21,318 nt of DNA, taken from IMG/VR virus record IMGVR_UViG_3300032156_000087, positions 1-21,318 of that record, one strand, 5' to 3'. The notes beneath the pieces were generated by a model. It did not search any database. It saw nothing but the letters and a program-made list of their open reading frames with translations, and was not told where the DNA came from. This stretch comes from a virus. The stretch's first letter is position 1. Every line of letters starts with the position of its first letter. The position numbers were made by a program, and so were the translations under genes. Below are positions 1 through 7,472 of this stretch, piece by piece.

Positions 1-94
1 TGATGTGTCCCGCGACGACCCGCCCGGGGCCCCCGAGGAGTGTCCTCAGGGAGGTGTTCGCTTCGAGGAACGTGATAAGGTCATCGAGGATCAT
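1..94 (-). CDS. probable tail terminator / tail completion protein, 5' end only
   Basis: Only the first 31 codons are in the window; the gene runs off the left edge. The start ATG overlaps the stop of the gp10-like gene (ATGA). The visible N-terminus (MILDDLITFLEANTSLRTLL) is an amphipathic helix followed by a short turn. This is how tail-terminator/DUF3168-like proteins of siphoviruses usually begin (family knowledge). In HK97/lambda-type gene orders the tail terminator normally follows the gp10-like gene, which supports the call by position. The function rests mainly on synteny, because too little sequence is available. Confidence 0.45.
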   Translation of the reverse strand, partial: MILDDLITFLEANTSLRTLLGGPGRVVAGHI

Positions 95-537
95 ACGCAC
101 TGGTCCTGGCAGTTCTGGATGATAACTGCCGCGATCCCGTCCCAGGTGGCGTCCCGCTTCGCGACGATGGCGTCAAAGATGAAGGGTCTCTTCCGCATAA
201 CGCCCGTCCCGTCATGCACGGCGAGCGCGTACGCCTTGGGATTTCCGACGTACCCCTCGACCTTGTTCCCGTCTACGGTGACGCCCGAGTACATCTCGTC
301 CCGCATGTGCTCGACTTCCCGCTTGGGGTTCTTGTCGACCGAGTATGGGGCCCCGGGGGCACCCAGCTTGGAGGGAAAGTCCATCCAGTCGTAGGGGGAG
401 ATCCCCAGGGTGCAATTCTTCTTGGCCTCAGTCTCCACGGCTCCCGCGAGGAGCTCCATCCGCTTCGCCATCTTCGGGATGAGATCCTCCTGGAGGTGTT
501 GGAACTTCTCCTGGAGCTCCTCGAGGGAGACCTCCAT
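91..537 (-). CDS. HK97 gp10-like tail completion / neck protein
   Basis: 148 aa, the usual size for HK97-gp10-like proteins. The N-terminal 40 residues form a helix that could be coiled-coil (LEELQEKFQHLQEDLIPKMA). A segment near residue 40 (EAKKNCTLG) precedes a beta-rich stretch with an extended loop (SGVTVDGNKVEGYVGNP), then AYALAVHDGTG and a C-terminal helix. That layout (helix, 'A..Y....E/H.GTG...RPF...A', helix) is typical of the family that joins the head connector to the tail tube. The start ATG overlaps the preceding stop (TGATG). Its place between the neck genes and the probable tail terminator fits the role. Catalysis is not expected. Family-level confidence is good; the exact role is inferred. 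Confidence 0.75.
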   Translation of the reverse strand: MEVSLEELQEKFQHLQEDLIPKMAKRMELLAGAVETEAKKNCTLGISPYDWMDFPSKLGAPGAPYSVDKNPKREVEHMRDEMYSGVTVDGNKVEGYVGNPKAYALAVHDGTGVMRKRPFIFDAIVAKRDATWDGIAAVIIQNCQDQCV

Positions 538-851
538 CAGCCCCTCCCGAGGAGTTTTAAGATCGTCGGGAGGGTGTCAATGACCCTCCCGGATCCCGTG
601 AAGACCAGGATCACGATGATCGCCACGTCCCTCCAGTGATCCAGAAGCCATTCCTGGCGAGTTCGTTCGACCTTCTCCTTGACGACCTCCACGGCGGCTT
701 CGCCCTTCTCATGGGCCGCCTGGAGTTCCCGGCAGTGGACCTCGTCCTTGAGCTCGTCGATCTTGCCCCCGATGGAGTCGCAGAACTTCTGTATCTCCCC
801 CCGGAGATCGTCCATGCGCTGGTAGCACTCGCTGCTCGTCACGCCATCCAT
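537..851 (-). CDS. small coiled-coil protein with C-terminal hydrophobic segment, possibly holin-like
   Basis: 104 aa. Residues 10-70 are charged and heptad-like (helical, probably coiled-coil). A short hydrophobic run (VAIIVILVFTG, about residues 76-86) follows, ending in a basic tail (LKLLGRG). A single membrane-anchoring segment is possible but short. A good Shine-Dalgarno (GGAGTGAT) lies just upstream of the ATG, right after the previous stop. Single-span proteins with coiled-coil ectodomains occur among holins and spanin-like proteins, but also among virion assembly factors. Its position between adhesin-like genes and the tail-completion gene does not decide. Holin is a guess. Confidence 0.55.
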   Translation of the reverse strand: MDGVTSSECYQRMDDLRGEIQKFCDSIGGKIDELKDEVHCRELQAAHEKGEAAVEVVKEKVERTRQEWLLDHWRDVAIIVILVFTGSGRVIDTLPTILKLLGRG

Positions 852-852
852 A

Positions 853-1881
853 TCAGATCACTCCCGGCGGGAGCACATAGAGGTATCGGGCCCCTGAGGC
901 CTTCGTGCTGCACCCGGCCCCGTTGCAGGCGATCAGATTGACCGAATGGTACCCCCAAGTCCGCGGGAAGACCTGCGGGTTCTGGTTGGAGAGGTTTCCC
1001 GTGAAGAGGGGGTTCGCAGTATCGGGATCGTACCAGCTCCAGCTCGTGGGGGTATTCGTGGTATCGTCCGTGAATTGAATCGTGCCGTTCCGCCACACCA
1101 CTAAGGGGCTCGCATGGAAGGCCGCCACGGGGGGGTTCGCTGATGGTGCGGCCCTGATAATGAGGAGACCATTTGCACCATCTCCACCTCTATCAGTTCC
1201 GGTTCCATAAGAACCACCGCCTGCCGATCCGGTATTCTCAGTTGCGGGATCTCCGTCTGGAGCTCCAATAGAAGACGAACCCTTACCACCCCCGCCTGGA
1301 CCTCCATTGGTTCCCGTGTACCCGGCTCCACCTCCTCCCGCATAGTTGTTCCCATCTACAGCCGCAATGGTAGCATTGTACCCCGGTAACGCTGATGCAT
1401 AACTAGATCCGGGCCCCCCCACGACGGGAGAACCTCCACCGGGGCCTCCGCTTGGATTCCCACCTGCATCGCCATGGTCTGATACCGTGGCAGTTGCAGC
1501 GTAGAAGTATGTATTCCCACCGTTCTGGCCCGATCCATAAGAGGTACTGTGGCCCCCGTGCCCGATTGCGATGTTGAAGGTGCTGGAGTTGGTCTGCGAG
1601 AGGAGGTTCTTGATCTCCCCACCACCGCCACCGCCCGTGCCCCCAGAACCGCCTGCTGCGATCACCGATAGGGAATAGTCCACGGAGTTGATGGTGACCG
1701 TCCCGGTGGTCTGTCCCCCATCGTGGGAGCCAGTAGTCATAACCTTCCAGGTCTCGTACCCCCCCGAAGTTCCTATATAAGTGGCGACCAGCCCGGAGCC
1801 CGAGACGGTAATGGTGGTCCCAGAGACAATGCTGCCCAAGAGGGCAGCTACCACCACCAGCAGGAGAATTTTCCTCATCAT
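853..1881 (-). CDS. secreted Gly-rich adhesin with C-terminal PKD domain
   Basis: 342 aa. Residues 1-21 are a clear Sec-type signal peptide (MMRKILLLVVVAALLGSIVS). A short beta region follows, then a Gly-rich region at residues 77-236 (runs such as AGGGGAGYTGTNGGPGGGG) closing with GGDGANGLLIIRA, an ending typical of Gly-rich fibre/adhesin sheets. Residues about 250-338 form a PKD domain: PPVAAFHASPLVV, TSWSWYDPD, and an end strand HSVNLIACNGAG. PKD domains are common on methanogen cell surfaces, so this may be a host-derived surface adhesin. The gene sits in an ATGA-overlapped chain with neck genes, which suggests a virion or cell-envelope role during infection. The Gly-rich part uses more AT-ending Gly codons than its neighbours, hinting at separate origin. 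Two adjacent ATGs (1881, 1878) are possible starts. Confidence 0.75.
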   Translation of the reverse strand: MMRKILLLVVVAALLGSIVSGTTITVSGSGLVATYIGTSGGYETWKVMTTGSHDGGQTTGTVTINSVDYSLSVIAAGGSGGTGGGGGGEIKNLLSQTNSSTFNIAIGHGGHSTSYGSGQNGGNTYFYAATATVSDHGDAGGNPSGGPGGGSPVVGGPGSSYASALPGYNATIAAVDGNNYAGGGGAGYTGTNGGPGGGGKGSSSIGAPDGDPATENTGSAGGGSYGTGTDRGGDGANGLLIIRAAPSANPPVAAFHASPLVVWRNGTIQFTDDTTNTPTSWSWYDPDTANPLFTGNLSNQNPQVFPRTWGYHSVNLIACNGAGCSTKASGARYLYVLPPGVI

Positions 1882-2039
1882 GGTCCGACCTTCGCCCGGA
1901 ATTTCGACGGGTGGCAGTGGCAGGGATCATGGTACCCGACCACAAGGGGAATCTCACTGCAAGCGAAGAAGGGTTGCTCATTCTCCCAGACGATGGGACC
2001 TGACCCGCTACACTGGCAGGCCCCGCACTCCTCGGTCAT
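1878..2039 (-). CDS. 53-aa Cys/His-rich protein, PAAR-like (tentative)
   Basis: It is joined by ATGA overlaps to both neighbours, strong evidence that it is translated. The peptide has a CGACQC start, a middle GPIVWENEQPF and a YHDPCHCHPSKF end. The 'G.PIV..N.QP......IPLVVGYHDPCHCH' pattern resembles PAAR-type spike-tip proteins, in which His and Cys residues bind one metal ion (family knowledge). Alternatively it is simply a small zinc-binding protein. It sits between two secreted proteins but has no signal peptide of its own. The PAAR assignment is a pattern judgement only. Confidence 0.6.
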   Translation of the reverse strand: MTEECGACQCSGSGPIVWENEQPFFACSEIPLVVGYHDPCHCHPSKFRAKVGP

Positions 2040-3631
2040 GCTCCTGCCTTGGTGTACGTGAGCTGGAGCCCGAGGAACCGGGCGTCATCGCTCATGGTGT
2101 CCCCGGCCTCGGCGGGCATCCTTTTCACGCGGATCGCCAGGGTCCTCCCGGCGGCGCAACTCCCGGAGGGGGTGGTACTCGCGGAGGCTCCCGAGATGTG
2201 CAGGGCCCCCGAGGTCTGGAAGGTGTCCGTGACGAGGATCTGCGTCCCCCAGGAGGCATCCATGGCGACGTTATCCGAGATACAGGCAAGCTCCATCCCC
2301 CAGACGACTCCACCACCCCCTGTGGAAGTCGCCGTCCAGGAGTAGGTCTCCGTGAACCCCACAGAGTAGTCCGCAGGGAGGAGGATATCCGCCACGGCTG
2401 CCTCTGAGGTGGTGCCGTCGAAGTCCACGGGGACCCAGATATTCCCGGAGGCTCCCTCAATGGGTGCGGAGTACGCGGCTCCCCCGGAGGCGGGAACCAC
2501 GAACTGGTACGCCATCGGGGAGAGTGTCGCGGTCGTGGTGATGTTGGTCCCGATGTGGTCATCGCAGACTCGCACGGCAGCCCCCTTGATGGTGGTCTGG
2601 TTCTCCTCAAGGCGGTCCGTGCAGAGCTTCACGGAGGCTCCCTTCGTGAGGGTATCATTGGCGGCCTGCTGATTTTCCATCTCCTTGATCACGGGGGCGA
2701 AGGTCGTCAGGAACTCCGAGAGGAGCCTGCCGGAATCCGCGAAGGTATGCCCGAGAGCATCTGCGAAGATTACGACCCCGTTCGGCGTGGAGGTATCTGG
2801 GACTGAAGTGTTCCCTGCGAGGGGCATAGCCTCGGTGATGTTCTTATCTGCGGCGATGGTTCCTTCGTTGAACCAGTGCGTGTTATTGGCGACGTTCCGG
2901 TTATCGACCTCCAGGAGGAGACCCGCGATCGTCCATAGGGAGTCCTGAAAGGAATGCCCGAGAGCATCAAGGAACGTCAGGATCCCCCCTGGGGTGGAGG
3001 TCGCCGGGAAGGACGTGTTCCCCGCAAGGGGCATGGACTCTGTGATGTTCTGGCTTGCGGCGAGCTGCCCCTCATTGAAGTCGTGGGTGCGGTTGAACTC
3101 CTCCCCGAGGAGGACTAGGTTCACCCAGTGGGTATCGTTGAAAAGGTGCGCAATGTTCCCCTCGTTGAACCAATGGGTGAGATTGAAGTCCATCTGATCC
3201 TCCATCTCCTTGATCGCGGGTGCGAAGCTCGTCAGGAGACTCGATATCAGGACTCCCGTATCTTCGAAGGTATGCCCAAGGGCGTCCACGAAGGCCACCA
3301 ATCCATGGGGGGTGCTCACCGAGGGAACCGAGATGTTTCCCCCCTTGGTGAGGTTCGCCCTCACCATCTGGGCACACTCATTCGCGGAGGTCGCCCTGGA
3401 GAGGGTATCGTTCGCGCCGAACTGGACCTCGCACTCCAGGAGGCTCTCGCTCCGGTTGTACCGGATGAAGAGATCCTTCCAGCTCAGGTTGCTCACCATG
3501 TCGAGCCAGTTCAACTTCGTGATCGTTCTGATGTTGGGGTCTTGCCAGGAGACCCCCATCGCGAGCCCCGGAAGTCCCCCAAGGAGGAGGACCATGATGA
3601 GGATCGCCCCGAGTGCCTGTTTTGCCTTCAT
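2036..3631 (-). CDS. secreted, sequon-rich repeat protein with viral C-terminal beta-sandwich
   Basis: 531 aa. Residues 1-26 are a signal peptide (MKAKQALGAILIMVLLLGGL, then PGLAMG). Residues 27-364 carry 16 N-x-S/T sequons (for example N48, N59, N74, N93, N99, N150, N165, N180, N195, N205, N264, N274, N344, N363). None occurs in the last 165 residues. Three imperfect repeats share 'NTS.P.TSTP.G...F.DALGH.F.D' (about residues 96-145, 194-240, 263-321), with WFNEG/NDTHW motifs between them. Residues about 375-531 look like the beta-sandwich domain found at the C-terminus of many caudovirus structural/fibre proteins (LLPADYSVGFTETYSW, then VWGMEL, GDTMSDDARFLGLQLTYT). The start overlaps the stopper stop (ATGA). 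An exported, N-glycosylated stalk with a virion-type head is inferred; the receptor or attachment role is unproven. Confidence 0.7.
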   Translation of the reverse strand: MKAKQALGAILIMVLLLGGLPGLAMGVSWQDPNIRTITKLNWLDMVSNLSWKDLFIRYNRSESLLECEVQFGANDTLSRATSANECAQMVRANLTKGGNISVPSVSTPHGLVAFVDALGHTFEDTGVLISSLLTSFAPAIKEMEDQMDFNLTHWFNEGNIAHLFNDTHWVNLVLLGEEFNRTHDFNEGQLAASQNITESMPLAGNTSFPATSTPGGILTFLDALGHSFQDSLWTIAGLLLEVDNRNVANNTHWFNEGTIAADKNITEAMPLAGNTSVPDTSTPNGVVIFADALGHTFADSGRLLSEFLTTFAPVIKEMENQQAANDTLTKGASVKLCTDRLEENQTTIKGAAVRVCDDHIGTNITTTATLSPMAYQFVVPASGGAAYSAPIEGASGNIWVPVDFDGTTSEAAVADILLPADYSVGFTETYSWTATSTGGGGVVWGMELACISDNVAMDASWGTQILVTDTFQTSGALHISGASASTTPSGSCAAGRTLAIRVKRMPAEAGDTMSDDARFLGLQLTYTKAGA

Positions 3632-4623
3632 ACGTATATCGCCACCACGGAGACCTCTTGAGGGGTCCCAGGTTCCCCGATGGGGGTCTTGATGGAGATC
3701 GTGATATTTGTGGCGTCCACGGTACAGGTGGTGATCTCCTGGGGCTCGCTGCCACGGATCCCCACGTGGGGCTTGCCCGCGAAGCCGTGCACGATAAGGT
3801 CCCCGTCCGAATGGACCGCGGTCCAGCCCTTGATGCCGAGGCTCGCCAGGGTATGTGCGTGAGCGACCCCGTTGATGTTGTAGGTCTGCGCGGCGGGGAT
3901 ATTCGGGGTCCCCGCATCCGAGAGGCTCATGAGGGAGTCCTGGATGAGCTTCCCGGTCGCGGTGTCGAACCTCGCCACGGCATGGTCGGTGGCCCCCGCG
4001 GGACCCACGACGTCCCCCGAGCCGACCGCCCAGTACGCGAGAGTATTCCAGGAAGTGATACCGTCCCCGATCTTGAGCCTCAGGGTATTGGTCTCGTAAC
4101 CGAGTTCCCCCAGCTTCAGGACGGGATTCGCGGCCATCCAGTTCGCGGCGGTATCGAACCTGATCTGGATCTGCACCGTGGGATCCACGGCATGAACCCC
4201 CTCGAGGTGCAGGTGGAAGACGGTCCCCGCGTTCCCTCCCTGGATAAGGGTAATCTCCGTAACGCTGGGCTTGATCACCTGCAGGTATGCCTCGTAGTGC
4301 GAGAGGTCCCCGCTGTCATAGATGGCAGCCGCCCGGAGGACCTGGAAGGTGCCCGCATATCCTGGGGTGAGAGTGACGATCCTGTACTCCTGCTCCTCGA
4401 GGAGCCCCACCGTCGGAGGCAGGAACACCTTCACCGCGTACGGGAGGATCTCCCCGGGGATCATCGTGCTGAGCTGGCCCTCCTTGCGGTAGAACCTGCA
4501 CAGGAGGTCCACCTGGTCGTCCGCCCACACCCTGAGGGGTTCCCGGTAGTCGTTCAGGGCGAGCGTCGACCGGATCTGGATCGTGCAGGTGTGCGGGAGG
4601 GAGTCCTCATCCAGGGGCATCAT
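3628..4623 (-). CDS. head-closure (stopper) protein fused to fibre modules including Mtd_N-like domain
   Basis: 331 aa, over twice the usual stopper length. Residues about 1-116 look like a head-tail joining/stopper domain: an LPHTCTIQ start, a small beta-barrel, then IPGEILPYAVKVFLPP and EYRIVTLTP. Residues about 155-198 match the N-terminal domain of Mtd/tail-fibre proteins: FDTAANWMAANPVLKLGELG, then LRLKIGDG and WNTLAYW. Residues about 210-258 contain a fibre-type DHAVARFDTATGKLIQDS segment ending in AHAHT, followed by a beta-rich C-terminus. The position directly after the adaptor gene (ATGA overlap) is right for a stopper. The fused fibre part would project from the neck if both halves function as predicted. 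I see no frameshift between the halves. Confidence 0.75.
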   Translation of the reverse strand: MMPLDEDSLPHTCTIQIRSTLALNDYREPLRVWADDQVDLLCRFYRKEGQLSTMIPGEILPYAVKVFLPPTVGLLEEQEYRIVTLTPGYAGTFQVLRAAAIYDSGDLSHYEAYLQVIKPSVTEITLIQGGNAGTVFHLHLEGVHAVDPTVQIQIRFDTAANWMAANPVLKLGELGYETNTLRLKIGDGITSWNTLAYWAVGSGDVVGPAGATDHAVARFDTATGKLIQDSLMSLSDAGTPNIPAAQTYNINGVAHAHTLASLGIKGWTAVHSDGDLIVHGFAGKPHVGIRGSEPQEITTCTVDATNITISIKTPIGEPGTPQEVSVVAIYV

Positions 4624-4952
4624 ACGAGGCTTTCCCAGTCGGTCTCCGTGACGTCAAAGGAGCCGTCCTGCTCGATCTGCCTCCTGAGCTCGGCTGCCCG
4701 GGTCCGGAGGTCCGCCGCCATCCTGGGGCCCGAGATGGAGTGATCCCCCTCGGTCTCCTCCTTGTAGGTGAGCGTGAGCTGGGTGGCCTTGTCCTCGAGG
4801 GCCTGGGCGGCGGCGAGATTCACGACACCCGCCTCCATCTCGAGATACGCGGCGATCTCCTCGTCCGTGAGGAGTGCCTTGGCGGCCACGGTGTCCCGGC
4901 AGAGCATCCGGATCTTCCCGGTGTCCGTGGCGAGATTGTACGAAAAAGTCAC
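4620..4952 (-). CDS. head-tail adaptor (gp6/gp15-like connector)
   Basis: 110 aa. It opens SYNLATDTGKIRMLCRDT and continues with LLTDEEIAAYLEME and an Ala-rich helix (NLAAAQALEDKA). It ends in a helical RMAADLRTRAAELRRQI segment. This alternation of helices with 'D.GK.R.L..DT......DEEI...L' is characteristic of connector adaptors that bind below the portal. The start is GTG at 4950-4952, supported by GAGGTG five bases upstream. The gene lies between the MCP and the stopper, the classical place for this protein. Confidence 0.85.
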   Translation of the reverse strand: MTFSYNLATDTGKIRMLCRDTVAAKALLTDEEIAAYLEMEAGVVNLAAAQALEDKATQLTLTYKEETEGDHSISGPRMAADLRTRAAELRRQIEQDGSFDVTETDWESLV

Positions 4953-4996
4953 ACTGGCACCTCTCCCTGGTCTCTTTCCTCCTCAGATTCTCCCTT

Positions 4997-5023
4997 CTCC
5001 ATCACCTTAAAAAAGTGATGGAG
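4997..5023 (-). terminator. stem-loop after the major capsid gene
   Basis: A perfect 9-bp inverted repeat (CTCCATCAC/GTGATGGAG) with a 9-base loop lies four bases past the capsid stop. In the minus-strand RNA the loop is U-rich (UUUUUUAAG). It could be a partial terminator, an mRNA 3' end stabiliser or a processing site that sets capsid mRNA above downstream neck genes. The role is inferred; the repeat itself is certain. Confidence 0.6.
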
Positions 5024-5026
5024 GGT

Positions 5027-6166
5027 TCAGGCTCCGGACTGGTAGTACGTGAACCTCGGATCCATCGCGACTCCACCAAAGACGTGCTTGACCCGGTACA
5101 TGATGTTGTCGGTCGCGAAGTCACCCGAGAAGGGGGAGACCATCGCGCCCCCCACGAGGACCTTGTCGGAGGCCTTCATGACGATCTCGGGGGCCTCGTA
5201 CCCTCTCAGGAAGCCCACCTCGAGGGCCGCTCCCTGCGTGGGATCCGCGAACAGGTACCACCCAGTGGTGCCGTGCGTGGTGTCGATCACGGGGATGTAG
5301 GGGTCCACGTGCAGCTGGAGACCCATCTGGGGGATGACGTTCGTGGTCGGGTAGGGCACGCCCGCAGCGGCTCCACTGTCCACGTACATCTTCAGGGCCG
5401 AGGTCAGGATGGACCGCGCCGTGAGCTCCAGGGCGGGACCCACCACGAGGTGAGCCGCCCGGGCCATGATGGGCTCCCCGTTGGGGTCCGTCTGGGCCGC
5501 CATGAGGCGCATCGTGATCTCGAGGTTGAGGATCGTCAGCGCGAGGGTGCCGGTGTTCGTGAGGGCCTGCCCGCAGTCCGTGATGGTGGCCCCATAGAGG
5601 TTCTCGTTGTGGCCATCTGCGGCCGCATAGAGTCCCGTCACGAAACGGTTTTCGGAACGGATCGCGGCCGTGGCCATCCTCTGGGGGATGTCCGAGAACG
5701 CCCCCAGGGAGTCGTTCACGAGGCTCTCCCAGGAGATGTCGAACTGGCGCCCGTACTTCTTGAGGTTGTACGTGTAGCGGCAGTTCGTGGGCTTGCTCGC
5801 GAGGTACTCGCCCTTCTCGGCGACCTCCGCGAGGACCTGGTCCCCTCCGTGGAGCTTCTCGCGGCGGACCGTGTTGAAGTCGGGGATCCCACCTGGGGCG
5901 ACCCGGATGTAACTCCTCCAGTCCGCGACCCACGCCTTGTAGTTCGCGAGGAGCTGCCGGTCGATGATCTGCCCGAACAGGTACGGGAAATCACTGGTCG
6001 TGATGGCCTCTTCCATCATGGCCTTGTGGCGGTACGGGGGCATCCTGTCCTTGTTGGTGATGAGGTTCAGGGCCCTCGAGAGGGCGGCCTCATTGATGGG
6101 GCGCCCCTGGACGGAATGGAAGCCACTCCAGTCCTCGGTGAGCTTCAGGAATTCGCTTTCTGCCAT
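5027..6166 (-). CDS. major capsid protein, HK97 fold (Mu gpT-like group)
   Basis: 379 aa, normal for HK97-fold capsid proteins. After an N-terminal arm, a segment near residues 50-85 (EEAITTSDFPYLFGQIIDRQ) leads into an E-loop-like stretch (EVAEKGEYLASKPTNCRYTY). The spine-helix/P-domain region has YGRQFDISWESLVNDSLGAF. A-domain elements include AAHLVVGPALELTARSIL, and the C-terminus has GFLRGYEAPEIVMK ending in a P-domain strand. ALNLITNKD, the TSDFP segment and FDISWE...ND..G are recurrent in Mu gpT-like capsids. Ribosome entry is GGAGGG about nine bases upstream, inside a CCCTCC/GGAGGG inverted repeat. It follows scaffold-protease and decoration genes as expected. Confidence 0.88.
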   Translation of the reverse strand: MAESEFLKLTEDWSGFHSVQGRPINEAALSRALNLITNKDRMPPYRHKAMMEEAITTSDFPYLFGQIIDRQLLANYKAWVADWRSYIRVAPGGIPDFNTVRREKLHGGDQVLAEVAEKGEYLASKPTNCRYTYNLKKYGRQFDISWESLVNDSLGAFSDIPQRMATAAIRSENRFVTGLYAAADGHNENLYGATITDCGQALTNTGTLALTILNLEITMRLMAAQTDPNGEPIMARAAHLVVGPALELTARSILTSALKMYVDSGAAAGVPYPTTNVIPQMGLQLHVDPYIPVIDTTHGTTGWYLFADPTQGAALEVGFLRGYEAPEIVMKASDKVLVGGAMVSPFSGDFATDNIMYRVKHVFGGVAMDPRFTYYQSGA

Positions 6167-6171
6167 AGTAC

Positions 6172-6387
6172 TCAGCCCTCCTTGGAGGGTGTTGCGGCCT
6201 TCACGATGGCCGCCTCCGTGTTGATGTCGCGGCGGGTGGCCTCGTTCTCGGCGAGGGACCCCTCAAATTTGAGGATCTGCTGATCCAGGACCTCGAGCTC
6301 CCTCTGGAGGAGTACCCTCCGGTAGCAGAGATCCTTGAGCCCCATCTCCAGCCGCATTCGGCGGTTCGTGTTCTCCTGCTCTAGCAT
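6172..6387 (-). CDS. small coiled-coil protein between decoration protein and capsid genes
   Basis: 71 aa from ATG 6387. An in-frame GTG at 6411 would add eight residues but overlaps the preceding gene by ten bases. AAGGA and GAGAG just upstream favour the ATG. The protein is almost entirely charged helix (MLEQENTNRRMRLEMGLKD, then RRVLLQRELEVLDQQILKFE), which predicts a coiled-coil. No family recognised. Placed directly before the capsid gene, it could be an assembly chaperone or scaffold accessory, but that is only inference from context. Confidence 0.65.
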   Translation of the reverse strand: MLEQENTNRRMRLEMGLKDLCYRRVLLQRELEVLDQQILKFEGSLAENEATRRDINTEAAIVKAATPSKEG

Positions 6388-6401
6388 GTTCTCTCGTTCC
6401 T

Positions 6402-7469
6402 TTATGCCCACGCGACCACGGGGATCCCGTAGATCACACCGTTGATGTTGAGGGGGATCTTGTGGGTCGAGTTCTGGTTCAGCGACTGAACTTGCGCCTT
6501 CAGGCCGGCACCCCTGCCGATCTCGGTCTGGAACCAGCTCTGGAGGGTCCCAAGGGTTCCGTCACCCATGATCTGGATCGCCGACTGGATGGCCGGTGCG
6601 CAACCCGCGCCGCCCATGTTGATCGAGACCCCGAACGACTCCGTAATTGCCGAGGAGTTCTCGTTCGAGATGGCCACGTACAGCCCATAGAGCCGTGTCC
6701 AGACGCCAGCGGAGTTGTTGGCGTGGGTCTGGAAGCGTCCCGCGTAGAGGTCGCCGCCCGTGGTGGCCGTGTCGTCCTCGAGCCTCATGTAGATCCCGCA
6801 CATGTCCTCGTTGACATGCAGGGCATTCTTGAGGCCCACGAAACACTTCATCCACGCGTACTCGAGCCCCCAGGACTCCTGGGTCTCGCCCCCCGTCCTG
6901 AGGGTGGCGATGTCGATCTCGAGATTGTCCACGACCTGGATCTGGGTCTGTGTATCGAGGCTGAGGCTCCCGACATTGATGCTCTTCAGGAAGTTCGGGG
7001 CCCAGTGAACCTTGACCGCCACCAGGGTCGGCACCGTCAGGGACGACGTCACGTCACCCAGGACGTACCCGAAGGGGATGAAGTCCGAGGGATCGTCCTG
7101 ACCGGAAAGCAGATAGACGCTTGTCGAGGGGACCTTCTGGATGTAGATGGGATCCCCCAGCGAGAGGGCGTGGGCGTGCCCGTTGATGGTGCCGTCCGAT
7201 TCCTTGCCGAGGACGTTCAGATACCAGATGCCCTCGGTGTCGACCGCGATCTTGTCCGTCGCGGCTGCCGCACTCTTGAAGGCGACTCCAACGCTGCAGG
7301 CGCCCAGCGTAGGATCTCCCACGATAACCGGGTCACCCTTGTCGACGAGTCCATCTGCCGCATGATACGGGTGGACGAGCTCGCTCTCCAGGACCGTGAG
7401 ATGCCGGCCTTCGTAGGTCGAGCTGGCCTCGTCTCCGGCCGTCTTGCCTGTGATGGGATATTCACACAT
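6402..7469 (-). CDS. capsid decoration-like protein (DUF2190-type N-terminus), extended
   Basis: 355 aa. The N-terminal about 150 residues resemble capsid cement/decoration proteins: a KGDPVIVGD strand, GVAFKSAAAATDKIAVDTEG, WYLNVLG, then GDPIYIQK and a closing FGYVLGDVTS...LVAVKVH. The second half (about 190-355) is beta-rich (GLEYAWMKCFVGL, DMCGIYMRLEDD, TRLYGLYVAISNE, NINGVIYGIPV) and lacks a motif I recognise. It may be a second sandwich or a fibre that trimerises. SD GGAGGT lies nine bases before the ATG. It sits between scaffold and capsid genes, matching a lambda D/E-like order. Decoration is inferred for the whole from the first half. Confidence 0.65.
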   Translation of the reverse strand: MCEYPITGKTAGDEASSTYEGRHLTVLESELVHPYHAADGLVDKGDPVIVGDPTLGACSVGVAFKSAAAATDKIAVDTEGIWYLNVLGKESDGTINGHAHALSLGDPIYIQKVPSTSVYLLSGQDDPSDFIPFGYVLGDVTSSLTVPTLVAVKVHWAPNFLKSINVGSLSLDTQTQIQVVDNLEIDIATLRTGGETQESWGLEYAWMKCFVGLKNALHVNEDMCGIYMRLEDDTATTGGDLYAGRFQTHANNSAGVWTRLYGLYVAISNENSSAITESFGVSINMGGAGCAPAIQSAIQIMGDGTLGTLQSWFQTEIGRGAGLKAQVQSLNQNSTHKIPLNINGVIYGIPVVAWA

Positions 7470-7472
7470 GAT

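Noticed and set aside
6176-6189. CCCTCC/GGAGGG palindrome at the capsid ribosome site
   Set aside because: The two-base centre cannot form a normal RNA hairpin, so sequestering of the ribosome site is not supported; it is probably chance in GC-rich DNA.
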